From assembly GCA_036362985.1 (NCBI GenBank), contig JAYGXS010000001.1, forward strand, positions 73,350,362 through 73,414,361: a DNA stretch of 64,000 nucleotides, in the 5' to 3' direction. Every line of letters starts with the position of its first letter. Position 1 is the stretch's first letter. Position numbers and translations under genes: made by a program. Under the pieces are notes generated by a model. That model was not told the DNA's origin and searched no databases. It was given only the letters and a program-made list of their open reading frames with translations. The stretch is from Ligula intestinalis. Its lineage: Eukaryota > Platyhelminthes > Cestoda > Diphyllobothriidea > Diphyllobothriidae. Shown piece after piece: positions 32,601 to 41,779 of the stretch.

Positions 32601-34453
32601 AGCCTATCAAGGTAGTGTTGTGGCGTGCAATAGAGGGCGGCCGTGTCAGCTACCTACGCCCTCTCCCATCTCCGGTCATCTTCACTTTTGATTTGACACT
32701 GGGTACAGGTTTTGGAGTGGATAAAGAGTGAGGTAGATTCTGCGCGAGTCTTCTTTCACTTTAATACAGCACGAGTCATTACATCTGCCTTCAGGTTGCT
32801 GAAGCTTGCTGTGGACATCGTCGAAATCGACGATCGAACTGTCGTGTGTACTCATAAAGAGAAGAAGCGCTGTCGTGGTTAGTCAATCTGATCCAAATTC
32901 TGAAGGGAGTATGAGCATTCCATATTATACAGGCAGGGTAGAGTACTGGGTGATCGACTAGCCCTAACTGAACAGCAGTGGCTAGAACGAGCTGGTTATA
33001 GTGAAGAGAGCCCTTCCAGTTGAGCAGCAGTCTGAAGTTAATTGTGTATGTTTCCAGATAGCGTACAGCTGGCTGACGAGAACTATCAGAACTTCTCTTA
33101 TACTTGCCTGCAAAATTTGCGATTACTGAAAACTCAAAAATAAGAACGATTTTAACTTCTAATAAGTTAAGATAGCCGTTTAAGTTTCCATTTCACGTAA
33201 ATAGATCCAATTGACCCAAAAGTGGCCACTGAACTAAAAGAAAACTGAAATGAATGAAGAGGGAATAGAGCTACCGCCGCGACTTTGAGAAATTAAGATG
33301 AAGTGAACCTGTATGTAATGCGTGCTTTTAGCTAGTCATGAATTGCAAAATAAGTTACTTTCAATACAAAGCTGTCCTGTGACTCCTCACACTCACCACT
33401 TGGGTTATGGTTGGAGGTGATTTAGAAGTAAAGACTAGAAATGGGCGTCTTTTCAGTTCATTAATTAATTTCTGTTAGATGAGTGCTCGCCTGTGATACT
33501 GCGCAAAGTTTTAATAATCTTCAACAAGGAGCAGCATTGACTCGCCTGATTGATGTTTCCGCAATCAAATTTCCCAGCCATATTCCGCTTTGCTTGTGTA
33601 AGTCACAGAAACAAAGACTAAGGCGAATAAGCCAGTGACAGTTGGCTAGACCTTCACATAGAACCTGACAGCCACTGTCGCCGAACCTGAAAAGGTGTGA
33701 AATCGCTTTTTTTATAAATTGTCTACTCATTGAAGTCCAGAATCAAGTCGGAAAGCGTCCGAGTATGGTTGACACTTGGGGCAAATACATCCAGTGCCTT
33801 TTGATTAATGAAGCAGTCTACCAGTTCAATCATCTCCATGTCATAGCAACCCTTGGTAAGCATGCTTGCCTACAAATGTGTCTCATTAAAATGCGTAATT
33901 ACCAGACACATCATGTCACTATGATCTACATAAACATCCCAAACAAGCAGTTCTTTGATCTGACAATAACGATGATTGCGAAGGGTGTCAATGAAGGGGA
34001 GGAGTCTGACCAGCGGCTTTTCGGGTTTTGAAACTTTCTTCTTCTTTTTTTTCTTCCGTGAGGCCAAACCCTCTTCTCCACCCTCCTCAAAGTACTTTGT
34101 AAATTTTTTGTCATTCCAGTACTCCACTTTTCGGCGGTCCTTGGGATCCATCACAAACTGTAAAGAAGATTTCAGGTTATTGGCTTAAGAAGCCTGAATC
34201 TGTAAACATACGCTGTATATTGGCTTCTCTTCGTCAATTCCTAACCGAAGTGCATCACGTATGGTTGCGCATGGAGAACACTCAAATTGAATGCACTTGG
34301 CGTCATATTCCTTTAGGCAGGCCTTCAGTAGCTTAACTAGAGGTGAATCTTGCTGGAATAAAATGAGTAATGTGAAATAATTATTTGCTCTACCTTGGCT
34401 CCAGGTTTCGGGGCTTTGCCCTTTGCCTTTGCCTTTTTCCCGCCTTCGGCCAT
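17439..34453 (-). CDS. Leucine-rich-repeat (RNI-type) protein, complete spliced gene (9 exons, 501 aa)
   Basis: Minus-strand exons 34453-34394, 34352-34212, 34157-33903, 33869-33727, 33686-33546, 30221-30076, 22958-22716, 19188-19038 and 17664-17439 join in one frame (1506 nt, ATG to TAA). Residues 1-20 are Lys/Gly/Ala-rich. Residues 21-120 hold a charged region (VMDPKDRRKVEYWNDKKFTK) and a run of seven Lys. RNI-like repeats follow: LILDFNEFGDSGCQVLCEGL, LSLCFCDL..SGIWLGNLI, LFLDGNHLEAEGAIALL (about 187-265). A low-complexity insert spans residues 296-390. Two more repeats follow: ISHLHLAENGI and LQEIDLFGNEIGQVGGR. The C-terminus is GPKPKKKKNIRR. The specific family was not identified; LRRC71/LRRC34-like axonemal proteins are the nearest idea. 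Likely a scaffold or binding protein; no enzyme motif. Confidence 0.85.
17665..19037 (-). other. LRR gene intron 8
   Basis: 1.4-kb AT-rich intron; nothing recognisable. Confidence 0.75.
19038..19188 (-). CDS. LRR gene exon 8
   Basis: Residues 377-426: a basic stretch (KGEKKGSKKKRKMPPSG) then ISHLHLAENGINHMG, a repeat strand. Acceptor GCGTTAG chosen because it alone gives phase 1 continuity; donor GTAAGC, exit phase 2. An upstream AG would place the read in the wrong phase. Confidence 0.8.
19189..22715 (-). other. LRR gene intron 7
   Basis: 3.5-kb intron. Two adjoining minus-strand open frames (21653-21447 and 21477-21247) might be one decayed ORF with a frame change, but I recognise no family. 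Nothing else is seen. Confidence 0.6.
22716..22958 (-). CDS. LRR gene exon 7 (low-complexity insert)
   Basis: Residues 296-376: RKRYDLDGGGEATTALDQPA, then Ser/Gly/Asn-rich sequence ending in KRRKGSRKKSKRK. Entry phase 1 (G+CC), exit phase 1 (C). Acceptor TTTTTTTTCAG, donor GTAAGC. The insert probably forms a flexible basic loop between two repeat blocks. Confidence 0.8.
23786..24060 (-). mobile_element. PLE piece a: endonuclease C-terminus and 3' end
   Basis: Minus strand codes SRLLQEAWNSRAGSINRHVELPEAY (split across this text only by length), typical of the end of a PLE endonuclease, then about 170 bp of 3' sequence with GAGCTC-loop-GAGTTC-GAAACGTTGG. It ends at GTCCTAGAGAACG. It is an inverted copy of 27070-27329, about 85-90% similar by eye. 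Confidence 0.75.
24080..24128. repeat. (GAA)n microsatellite
   Basis: About 12 uninterrupted GAA units next to the 5' edge of PLE piece b. Confidence 0.9.
24194..25960 (+). mobile_element. PLE piece b: reverse transcriptase, thumb and GIY-YIG endonuclease (degenerate)
   Basis: RT blocks in order: GLPEGHKKGAPLRPIISL (normally GLPKVHK), LAKWLFRRLKFL, MVSFDITSLFTSI, YEQVKGTPMGSPISGLIAE, LWARYVDDTFVV (catalytic YVDD intact), QLAFLDVLV. The first frame ends at 24982, and homology continues in another frame from about 24946 (FRKATNTMQVLNYNSNHPIG, thumb, ALPYVKNVLEAVSRLLTP). The endonuclease then gives VVYRIWCSCVQSNYVGETGR and is cut by TAG at 25522-25524; homology resumes (RGDNRVSRELLESWF). One frameshift and one nonsense codon make it inactive. 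The N-terminus is missing beyond the GAA run. A hairpin plus CGAAACGTCAG lies at 25921-25958. Confidence 0.88.
25926..26700 (-). mobile_element. PLE piece c: RT end, thumb and GIY-YIG endonuclease
   Basis: On the minus strand: NCQLPFLDVLEKR (end of RT palm), then in shifted frame YRTATNTSRILSYLSNHPV, HCSEPADKKAEVHYLKKLF, NGYPGAFVEKY, a TGA, ITYIAGVSEEFARI, AHRPEAKTRRQF, and an endonuclease GVIYRIDCLCGQANYVGETR with THASTPGHSFNFE. It has at least one frameshift and one nonsense codon. It overlaps the 3' end of piece b, so b and c are convergent. Confidence 0.82.
26820..27329 (+). mobile_element. PLE piece d: GIY-YIG endonuclease and 3' end
   Basis: Plus strand from about 26877 codes GVIYRIDCLCGQANYVGETG, KRVLTRMHQYDLAVQRNDKN, AHASKPRHSLDFE, LLQEAWHSRAGSINRHVELP, then stop TAA. 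Its 3' end has the same GAGCTC-loop-GAGTTC-GAAACGTTGG element at 27266-27303 and ends at CCCAGAGAACG. The block 26820-26870 repeats 26640-26690 (AGAATTCTCTATT), the RT-palm end on the minus strand. Confidence 0.82.
27330..27981 (-). mobile_element. PLE piece e: N-terminal half of reverse transcriptase
   Basis: Minus strand codes the first RT blocks with the canonical motif FYGLPKVHKLGIPLRPIVSL, then TPTFGLAKWLFQRLKFL, MVSFDVTSLFTSIPQ and TFFTFNETMYEQVK, where it breaks off at the junction with piece d. A TAA precedes MVSFD. An exact 11-bp tandem duplication (GCGATGAAGAC twice) at about 27835-27856 shifts the frame. It is the only copy here that keeps the GLPKVHK motif. Confidence 0.82.
28282..28309. 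repeat. (AAG)n microsatellite
   Basis: Nine or so AAG/GAA units within the LRR gene intron 6. Confidence 0.9.
29243..29550. repeat. Imperfect tandem repeat, about 160-bp unit
   Basis: The unit starting CTGTTGTAAGAATAATCAAC recurs at about 29408 as CTGCTGTAGAAATAAGCAAC. Both continue with AGGAAAAGT and TTTTCGYGT and end in a GCAATNNGNTTAG-like end. A third, partial end may lie near 29045-29090. Confidence 0.6.
30076..30221 (-). CDS. LRR gene exon 6
   Basis: Codes for ELFLDGNHLEAEGAIALLTQ then a charged helix rich in Ala, Glu and Gln (EGFERERAAQLKLEQAEAAK). Acceptor TGATGACAG, donor GTGAGA, exit phase 1. An alternative donor 51 bases on would shift frame relative to exon 7, so it was not used. 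Confidence 0.8.
30440..30610 (-). mobile_element. CR1/Jockey-like 3' end fragment
   Basis: GTTTATTTGGTGAGG, GATGCCTTTGAAAA, TATTGAT and GAGTAGCATTGTTTT match in order the 3' end of the minus-strand element at 46555-46700. A (GAAT)n run at 30440-30452 may be its 3' tail. No coding sequence remains. Confidence 0.65.
30700..31180. repeat. Interrupted GGGCTTAATAACCGG-like motif array
   Basis: At least five diverged units: GGGCTTAATACGCGG, GGGCTTATTAGCCGG, GGGCTTAATAAGTGG, GGGCCTATTAACCG, GGGCTTAATAACCGG, irregularly spaced. Confidence 0.55.
31720..32015 (+). mobile_element. Non-LTR (RTE-like) retrotransposon 3' end with TAAG tail
   Basis: An open plus-strand frame from about 31725 to stop TAG 31974-31976 codes RSGGQLKTWLDSVHQDMEVV, then FSLRRWQRQWLELSRSVATD and RRAWRSIIWDIIEVG, the usual C-terminal pattern of RTE-type polyproteins (TWLD..., RRW..., DR..W). 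The tail AAGTAAGTAAGTAAG follows at 32001-32015. Only the last part of the element is present. Confidence 0.7.
32470..32620. repeat. Dispersed repeat family A, copy 2
   Basis: CGGACCGCACAGTCAGTCCAG, GGCGGACTGAGAGTCAG and GGCCTTTATGGCATTCCCAT match copies near 3850-3960 and 53390-53470. Confidence 0.55.
33546..33686 (-). CDS. LRR gene exon 5
   Basis: Residues 200-246 plus two bases, a full repeat FGDSGCQVLCEGL...LIRLSLCFCDL. The acceptor is CCTTTTCAG. The donor reads AG|GCGAGT, a GC rather than GT donor. It is supported because the phase (2) and the repeat sequence (TSIR-ELFLDGN) continue exactly into exon 6. Confidence 0.8.
33727..33869 (-). CDS. LRR gene exon 4
   Basis: Residues 153-199 plus two bases. 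Contains HTRTLSDLILDFNE, a leucine-rich repeat consensus strand. Acceptor CATTTGTAG, donor GTAGAC, exit phase 2; the next intron is 40 bp. Confidence 0.82.
33903..34157 (-). CDS. LRR gene exon 3
   Basis: 85 codons (68-152) with the DPKDRRKVEYW block, a poly-lysine run, and the start of the repeat region (IKELLVWDVYV). Acceptor TTCTTTACAG, donor GTAATT. Followed by a 33-bp intron (33870-33902). Confidence 0.85.
34212..34352 (-). CDS. LRR gene exon 2
   Basis: 47 codons (residues 21-67), beginning QDSPLVKLLKACLKEYDAKC. Acceptor TTATTCCAG, donor GTATGT; phase 0 at both ends. Followed by a 54-bp intron. Confidence 0.85.
34394..34453 (-). CDS. LRR gene exon 1
   Basis: Start ATG is the complement of 34451-34453, followed by 20 codons rich in Lys, Gly and Ala. 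Donor GTAGAG on the minus strand; exit phase 0. The next intron is 41 bp. Confidence 0.8.
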
Positions 34454-36610
34454 TAGCGAATCTAAACGGTTAGATGTGGAAAAGGCATATTACTCTTAAA
34501 TCATGACCTACTAGTCTTATTTTTAATACAGAATGAGATAGCAGAGTTCTTGTTTAATATTTTCAAGCGAAAAATCACCGATCTAGACGCATATCCTGTC
34601 TACTCAGTACATATATGGCAAGTAATATGCAATTCAATTTATCTGCCTATCTAACCACGATCGCTGATATGCAAATGGTTGGTTCTATAGCCATCGAACT
34701 TCAATTGTAATTATTTTTTGTATTTGTGGAATTGATTGAGGAGGAGGAGAAACGACAGAAAAAATTGATATAAGGTAGATCTTTATGTAAATAGTACATT
34801 ATACCGCGTTTATTAGACTGCAACGTACGTCTTAAATGATTTTTAGATGTCAGCCACTTCGAATGTCGATCACATGGATGAGTACTATGATAGTATCATT
34901 AAGTAGATTTGATTGAATGTAGAAGTTTTCCAAGTTACGCTGTTTTATAAAAAGTTAATAGATGAACGCTGTTCACAAAAGCAAATTGCTTTAGAACATG
35001 TTAGAAACCCAAGCCGATTGTATCTCGGCCTCTTGCATCTTCGAAAGCCGTGCAAATGGCAGGCTACTTATAAAATGCACTTTAGGCATAAGAATAATTC
35101 AGTCTGAGCAGATCCGACTTAGAAGCGGCGTGTACATAACATGCATACGCAAATGTTTAGATTGCAAATAAAAATGAATAGCAATTTCTACTATCCTCAG
35201 GAATATGAATAAACCTGAGTGGAAGAACCTCAACTGTGCCCTAAAGTAGACACGTAAGTTGAAAATCATTTATGAAAGATAAATTACTTTAGTATGTTAG
35301 ATTTAAGGATATTTGAAAGTGGACTTTGGGATGGTTTTTGCTAAGTGCCCTTCTCAAAAATAAAGAATTGTGAAGATAGTTGTCTATTTGTTTGCTGTTT
35401 TCAGAAAAAAATTATTTCCTAAAGGACCGAAACTTTCGTGTTTCTGTCGAGTTGAGACTTGATTTTTATGTCATTTTAAGATGAAAATATTTTCTTAGTC
35501 GCAACTGAGTACTATTATTCATCACTGTTTAAGGCACGTTCAAAAGCAACTCAACTACATGGAACATCGATTCCACTTTTATTAGAAGCTAAGGCACATT
35601 TTCCATTGACAACTTTACTTCAAATAAAACGGAGTAAGACCTGTGTTAATTTTTAAGGGTCAGGTCTAGGCCATTTGGGGAGTTGAAAGACTTAACAGTT
35701 ACTGTTTAGCCCATTTTGATGCGGATAGCATGCATGAATATTTTAATTAATCTTTGCGCGTACAATACTTCGCCTCAACAAACAATTTATGCTCGTGTAT
35801 GCGAAGTGGTTTAATTTCTATAAATTACCTTCTCCACTCAAGAAATATAATTTTTTCCAACTTCGAGTACGTTAAAATGTTTCGTTTACCTTTTTTTAAC
35901 TTAGTTAATCAATTAGTCTTGAGACATCTAAAAATACCAACAACAACAATTTTTTCTCGCACTGATTTTACATAAAAATCATGAAATTTGTCAAAAAATA
36001 TATGACATGGGCAAGGGAACTAAGGACACCATTCATCTTTCGATTAAGATTCATTGAAGTTAACATTCCGCTTTCGAGCTAAAAAATTGTGGATGTATTT
36101 TTATAACATACTTTTCTGCAGAATAAAGACTATCTAGTGGATGAGGAAACAACGTAGAAATAAACTAGGTGGAAACTGTTCGTCAGTTGTTTCAGGATCT
36201 ACCGCTGATGGAACCCACATTTTACATTGCTTGTCGTTTACCACCGTAAATCACGCTAAAATACAGTATGCGCGTTAAGTTACACTTTAACAAAGCTAGT
36301 TTAGCAACAAAACAGGCAACATTATCCTTTCATGTTCGTGCAAGGTCAACTGAGTCAGAATAATCTCGTATGAAGACGCGGAGGAGACCTCCGATTTATA
36401 CAGTTCCGAACCAACGCTGAAAGGCAGAGGTTGTCGAAGGAAGTAAGCGTTTAGTACAAATAATAATTCCTTTTCTAGGATTCGTTGTTAGCTGTCCTCG
36501 GAATCTGAGGACGAAGTAAGTCATAAAGAAAATGAGCCACCACGGGCTGAACGCGCTCTCGGTTTGCCAACCACGTCTCAGTAAGGACTATTACTTTAAC
36601 ATACTTCAGG
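34454..36610. other. Intergenic region between divergent LRR and DUF4806-like genes
   Basis: 2.1 kb, AT-rich. It should contain the promoters of both genes because they are transcribed away from each other. No clear TATA, initiator or other motif could be singled out. Confidence 0.5.
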
Positions 36611-36670
36611 GTGCACTCCCTTATTACTTCTCTACCAACTGCCGCGGTCTCAACTTTACCGTCACCTAAA

Positions 36671-37616
36671 ATGAGTCCAGCAGCGTTGAAGGTTGCTCTG
36701 AAAGCAATGGAGACGCGCCTTTTAGCACACATTGATGCCCATTTTGAAGCCCTAGAGGCTACTGTTCGACAAAGCAACGAATTGATTGTTAAACGCGTCG
36801 ACCATATTGCTGCGGAGCACAGTGTGCTGCTCACCAAAGTTGAGAAACTTGGGGCTGCTGTCCTTGACAGCCACCGTTCAATCCCCGCATGCCCGGTAGC
36901 CGCTGAGGGGAGTTTGCCACTGTGCTCAGAAGACAGCCTGGCTCATTTTCTGCAACGCTTCAAGTCAGAAAAAGATTTTCTGCAAGAAACGGTACGCTTG
37001 TGTTCAAATTCATTTCTTACTGCTTACTAACAGGTCGATGGCTTGATTAAGATTTGCAGACGAAATTGAGAAGGACATTATCAGAAGCATTATATTGCGG
37101 ATTTTAGGGCCACCCCTTATCTTGCAGTTTACTTATTCAAGGGCTGCTAAAAACAAAATGTCTTTCATTGGGAGTCCCTTATACGCTGTATTTTGTGGTA
37201 GGTTTACATTTATGTCACGATGTTCAGAGGCCGTCCGACAACATCCGGACTTGCGCACAGTTGATGAAAAAAGTTATCCGCAACACCATCATAGAATGGT
37301 TCCACGGGTCTCGTGACCGCTATGGTGGGGTGCGAGGGAAGCGGAGCGGTGTTGTCCACGGAGGGTTCCTGGAATTACTAAACTCCGAGGACACGGAAAG
37401 TAGCATCTTTCTTGCATACCTCCTTTGTTCAGTTGATTTGATTTTGAATTAATTGTTATCAATTATGACTGTTAGCATCTAAAATTGGGTTTTCTGTTAT
37501 GGTAGGAACCGGCAAGTTTTGATGACTTCGGAGCAAGTACTTCAGGATATCAACAGCCCTCCATACTTGAAGAAAGTTATCCAAAGAATGACGATCATTC
37601 TATCAATGAACAATGA
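36671..37616 (+). CDS. DUF4806-like domain protein, four exons, two apparent frameshifts
   Basis: Exon A 36671-36991 (ATG in context CTAAAATG; MSPAALKVALKAMETRLLAH, a coiled helix, then LAHFLQRFKSEKDFLQET). Exon B 37034-37197 (ADEIEKDIIRSIILRILGPP, LQFTYSRAAKNKMSF). Exon C from 37228 (AVRQHPDLRTVDE, then in another frame VIRNTIIEWFHGSRDRYGG). A possible tail exon at 37506-37616 is acidic and Ser-rich and ends in TGA. The order N-terminal helix, hydrophobic repeat, AVR..P, I..W..GS.DR.GG fits the DUF4806 family, whose function is unknown; many members are nuclear or transposon-linked. Introns A and B are 42 and 30 bp. One extra base near 37050 and one in the A6 at 37267-37272 break the frame. 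Pseudogene or sequence error cannot be told apart. Confidence 0.6.
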
Positions 37617-37789
37617 AGCTTGTTTGAACGTTGAGAAACATTCATGTACATATCATTTTGTACGAATTCATTTTTCCTTTCAATACATTTTCCATATCAT
37701 AAACTGCGTGTCTTTTGCTTTCACGATTTGGGATTTGGGGGGTTGAGGGAAATGGGGCTAAAAAGGATAAGGATAAGGCGTCATGCTGC

Positions 37790-37912
37790 CGGACGTTTTT
37801 TCTAGACGGGGATAAACGGGTTGAAATCCCCGTCTGCAGCCCCATCCTAGGTGGGGGTATATTCCCGTTTACGCCCGTTTAATCCCCGCCCTAGGCGGGG
37901 CTAAACGGGGAT
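37790..37912. repeat. GC-rich inverted-repeat cluster
   Basis: 37874-37910 is a 37-base near-perfect palindrome around CCTAGG (CCCGTTTAATCCCCGCC paired with GGCGGGGCTAAACGGGG). The flanks repeat the same words (GGGGATAAACGGG at 37806-37820, CCTAGGTGGGG at 37847-37857). It might fold as a hairpin or be part of a small inverted-repeat element. Confidence 0.7.
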
Positions 37913-39469
37913 TGTGATGGCAGGGCGCCTTTCGAGAAGCATTTTCATATGAGATACCGATATAATGAATATTCCGAAGAAATTTCTCGCATGCGCACGA
38001 TTTCGGTGCGCAAGGTTTTGTGCACGCATTGCGGGACAGAGTAGCAAAGTGGATCTAATTAGATCGTAGCTATAGCTACGGTATACCGTTTAAAAACGAT
38101 CATTCAGGTTCCTCCTACATTTTCCGAAAGTTTGCTACTAAAAGGTGTTTTAAATAAACATATCACTATTAAACCTTCAATTTGGGCGCACTATCAACAG
38201 ATGTTTACATTTGCTGAATTTGTTGAGATCAAAACTGTTCTTCGAAATATTTATCAATCATAATTTTCGACTGGCCACCGTAAAAATAAAAAAGGATCGA
38301 GAATTAAATTAACTTTTAAGGCGTTTCAAGTTTTATGACCTTTTAATTATGGTAAGCTTCAAACTTCGCCTTGGCTCTTAAATAAATGGTGTACGTTCGC
38401 CCGCTCGTCGCTTGTCCTTCGAAAATGCGGCAACCACGTGATTTATGTAGTCATGCCGACGGGTGTGCAATGACCTCAAAATCAGTATAAATAACCTTCC
38501 AATATCCGGCTTCTCAATAGGTGCAGATGTGATTATTCATCGTTTAAAAAGGATAAAGGAAAACAAATAAATTCCGATGTTTTAATTTGGCCGGCATTAT
38601 GAAATTTGGGTGAGTATTCTGGCCACTTAGGATGAGTATTTTCTATAATTAGCTTTGTGGAGTTAACTGGCGTGTTTGTCATCTTTACACCTTGCAATTT
38701 TTCTTAGATGAGAACCACAGCTAAAAAGACTAAATTGGTTCCATATTTCAAAGAAGTTATAAGAAAAAGGAATAAAGACCACGCGTGGTCAGCTGGCAGG
38801 TCGATAAGCAAGCGAGTCCCAATTTGCTATGAAACAAGTCAGAAAAGGTCAATAGTAGACTAACATTCACAAACAAATACCTCAAAGAATCTCACATGTC
38901 TTCAATCCTGTGTAGGTGCAACCAAAACAAAATCAAAGTCGAAGTTTTAGTTCATATTCTGTGCAGACAATTTCATAACAGTTATTGTAAATAAGTAGTA
39001 TATATATACCGTGTGATAACGTCATCGAACATACTTAAGCTGTGAATTATTTGGATGGGTACGCGAGAATTCAAAGTGGACATGTTCTTCGTAAGGCCCA
39101 ATCTATTCTGGTAAAAATTGGATACTTCCTAAACGGTCGGTAGGTGGAGCCAGCACGATTTCTGCAGATGACATTTCAGCGATGGGGTACTCGCGGCTAA
39201 AGTCTCGTATCCTAAACACATGTGCCTGCTCGTAGACTGGCAATTTTCTGGATATGTTCTCAAAAATGCTTAAATGACTAAGATGGAACTCAACGCGTGC
39301 TTTGTTCCACTGTCTACTTTTGATCTCAAATGCCTGTCTGCCATGTGCACGTTGATGCCTTAGAATGAGGAGTAGGGAGTGAACTCGAAGTACTAATGTA
39401 CACAGTTTGCGACAACACTGTTAGAAAATCTGTGAGCATTCGTTGTTCGAATTTACTCCCTTCTTCTAT
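37913..39469. other. AT-rich stretch, nothing recognised
   Basis: No ORF, repeat or exon could be supported. It may include the 3' UTR of the upstream gene. Confidence 0.5.
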
Positions 39470-40270
39470 TTAAAATGGTGTTCCGCACGGCTCAGTCCTA
39501 GGACATCTATCAGCAACTGGGTCCGCAACATTGACTGCGGTTACGTCATGTTTGCTGATATTATCAAAGTGTGGAGATCCATCCGGTCCGACCTAGATAG
39601 ACACAACCTTCAAGAACTTCTTAATAAAATGAGTAGCTGGTACGTTTGCTGGCTTTGACATTTAAATGTAGTAAGTTCGTGATCAAAAGTCACCGTAATG
39701 AAAGAACTAGTGAGGGTGATTATTCTTTCCGAAATCTTCTTTTTGGATAAACTCTTCTAGCTGTTGAGTAGCATAAGGGCTTCGGAGTTATACTAAAGTC
39801 CATTCTTAAGCTATTACCTCGGAGTTTAAAGGCATCTAGATGCGCAAACCATATGCTATTCCAGCTGAAGCGGCATTTGTGCAAATTTATAAGGAGCTGT
39901 TCACATAAGCAGTGAGGCATTCGTTTCTGTCCACAGATCGAGGAGAATTAGCAACCTCTGGATGGATTGCGTCGAGAGTTTTGATGATAGTAAAGAATCT
40001 TGGTCATCTATCTTAAAAAGTCGGTTTAGCTGTTTGTTGCCTTTAAATTGTAGGCAACTGCGCGGTGACCTTATTCAGAGCCGCCGGATTATTGGAGACT
40101 GATAGTAGGCCCTAGAGTTCGGCTTTATCTTCAAAAGAGCTGGAACGGACTTCCAGTATATTCATCTCATTAGAGGACATTAGCCTATATGGACGTCTAA
40201 GAGAACACTTTTTTCCCAGGGGCCTAGAATGGACTTCTGCTGAGACGGTGTTTTTGGGCGTTTCAAACAT
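39470..40270 (+). pseudogene. CR1/Jockey-like reverse transcriptase relic
   Basis: Fragments in changing frames: NGVPHGSVLGH (normally GVPQGSVLGP), CGYVMFADIIKVWRSI (normally FADD), LVKNLGHLS, LPLNCRQLRGDLIQ and LREHFFPRGL. Order and spacing match the RT palm to C-terminal end of the element at 46.6-48.2 kb. The catalytic FADD reads FADI. Confidence 0.65.
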
Positions 40271-41759
40271 TTAAGCATCGAAAAATGTTATGTTACTAAG
40301 AAACGATTGTACATATTGTCCAGATTATGTCGGTGGCCGGTGTTTGCGCCAGACTCACGCATACAGATTACCGCAAGTTCAAGAATTAATGCTTTAAATA
40401 TGGATTTTTCTGCTGTATTTAATCATGGTTGCTGAACTAACTAATTAACTAAAGGGACTTAGAATCCACTGCACACGTCAGCCGGGGATGAGTTTGACCC
40501 AGTAGGATTTGAGAGCAACAGATAGGGGCCCAAAATCGGTGAATATGTGGAAGCATTTTTCCCAAGGACGTATCGAAAGTCTTGCAAGGTTAGGTAGACA
40601 GCCATAATCTCCTGTCAAATGTGCTCTAGCGGCAATTAACAGGTGAAGACTTTCTCGAGGAAAGAGCTGGGAGTTCGGTCGGATCTACAAGATGCTGTCA
40701 AAGAACCTCGCTGACTGCAAATTGCTTAGAACTGTGTTCAAAATTTACAGATTCACAACCGTTTACCATACCTCAGCGAACAACGATTTATTAGGCTACC
40801 TGCGAACTTAATCCAAAAAATAAAATGCTCTCCGCTGACCTGGTCCTCAGATCCTTGAGATAGATAACAGTTCTGGGAAAGTTCGGAACATTGCTGAGCT
40901 GGTGACCTTTTCCAAGCTTAATGCAGATCCGGAGGAAAGGTCGGGTAGACAGACTTATTATTTTAAGGCACCAACGTGCAGATGACAGGGAGGCTTGTGA
41001 AACCGAAGGTATGTAGTGGTCAAATGCGCTTCAACGGGAATCGGCCAGTGAGGACTCTCTGAAGAAAAATACCTGGTGGGTCAGATCTTAAAAGTGCTGA
41101 TATAATGAAATAAGATAATTGATCTCCCTTCTGCCTACTAAATGATTCTGATTCACAGGCATCTGTGTTTGGACACAATATCGTTGACGAAAAAAATTCC
41201 ATCAGGTATTATTATGAATCAGGTTCATGAGTTACCCCAATTTCTTTTTGTCTTAACTCACTGTGATTTTTTTAACTCGGCAGGACTTTTAGTAGTCTTT
41301 TAACATTTGATGATCAATAGCGCTGAAGCATATCTAGTGGAATCCTTTTAAATTATCTTCAGAGCTCCTCTTGATCCATCGTCAGCAAAAATCTTATTCA
41401 TGGACATCGATACATTCGCAGATAAAGGGTCATGTGTCAATCTAGTTTTTATATATTTCGCTGGTATTCTGTCCCCTGATGGTCCTGAGAATAGAGCAAT
41501 TAATCCCGCACATGGTAACTCTTCTCGAGGAGTTACTGGACTACAATATGTAAATGCTACAAAAATCCTTATTGAGCGTCCAAGTAATTGCTTCTCTGGT
41601 CTTTGTAAATTACGTTTCTGGGGGAAAAAGTTTAAGGTCCATTAGCTTAAGTCACTTTAAGTCCCTTTATTAAGGGATGAAGGCTTTCGCCTTTGAGCTT
41701 CCTATTCATGACCAAAAATCGCAAAATAGGTCCACCGTAACAATAGTACATAATACAAA
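40271..41759. other. Unassigned stretch
   Basis: No feature recognised in 1.5 kb; ORFs are short and unrelated. Confidence 0.45.
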
Positions 41760-41779
41760 TATACAAATGTAGGCTTAAC

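Larger units (their letters stand above)
30222..33545 (-). other. LRR gene intron 5 (probable GC-AG intron)
   Basis: 3.3-kb intron. It holds a CR1-like 3' end (30440-30610), a tandem GGGCTTAATAACCGG-like motif (30700-31180), an RTE-like 3' end (31720-32010) and repeat A copy 2 (32470-32620). The rest (32621-33545) shows nothing recognisable. Confidence 0.7.
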
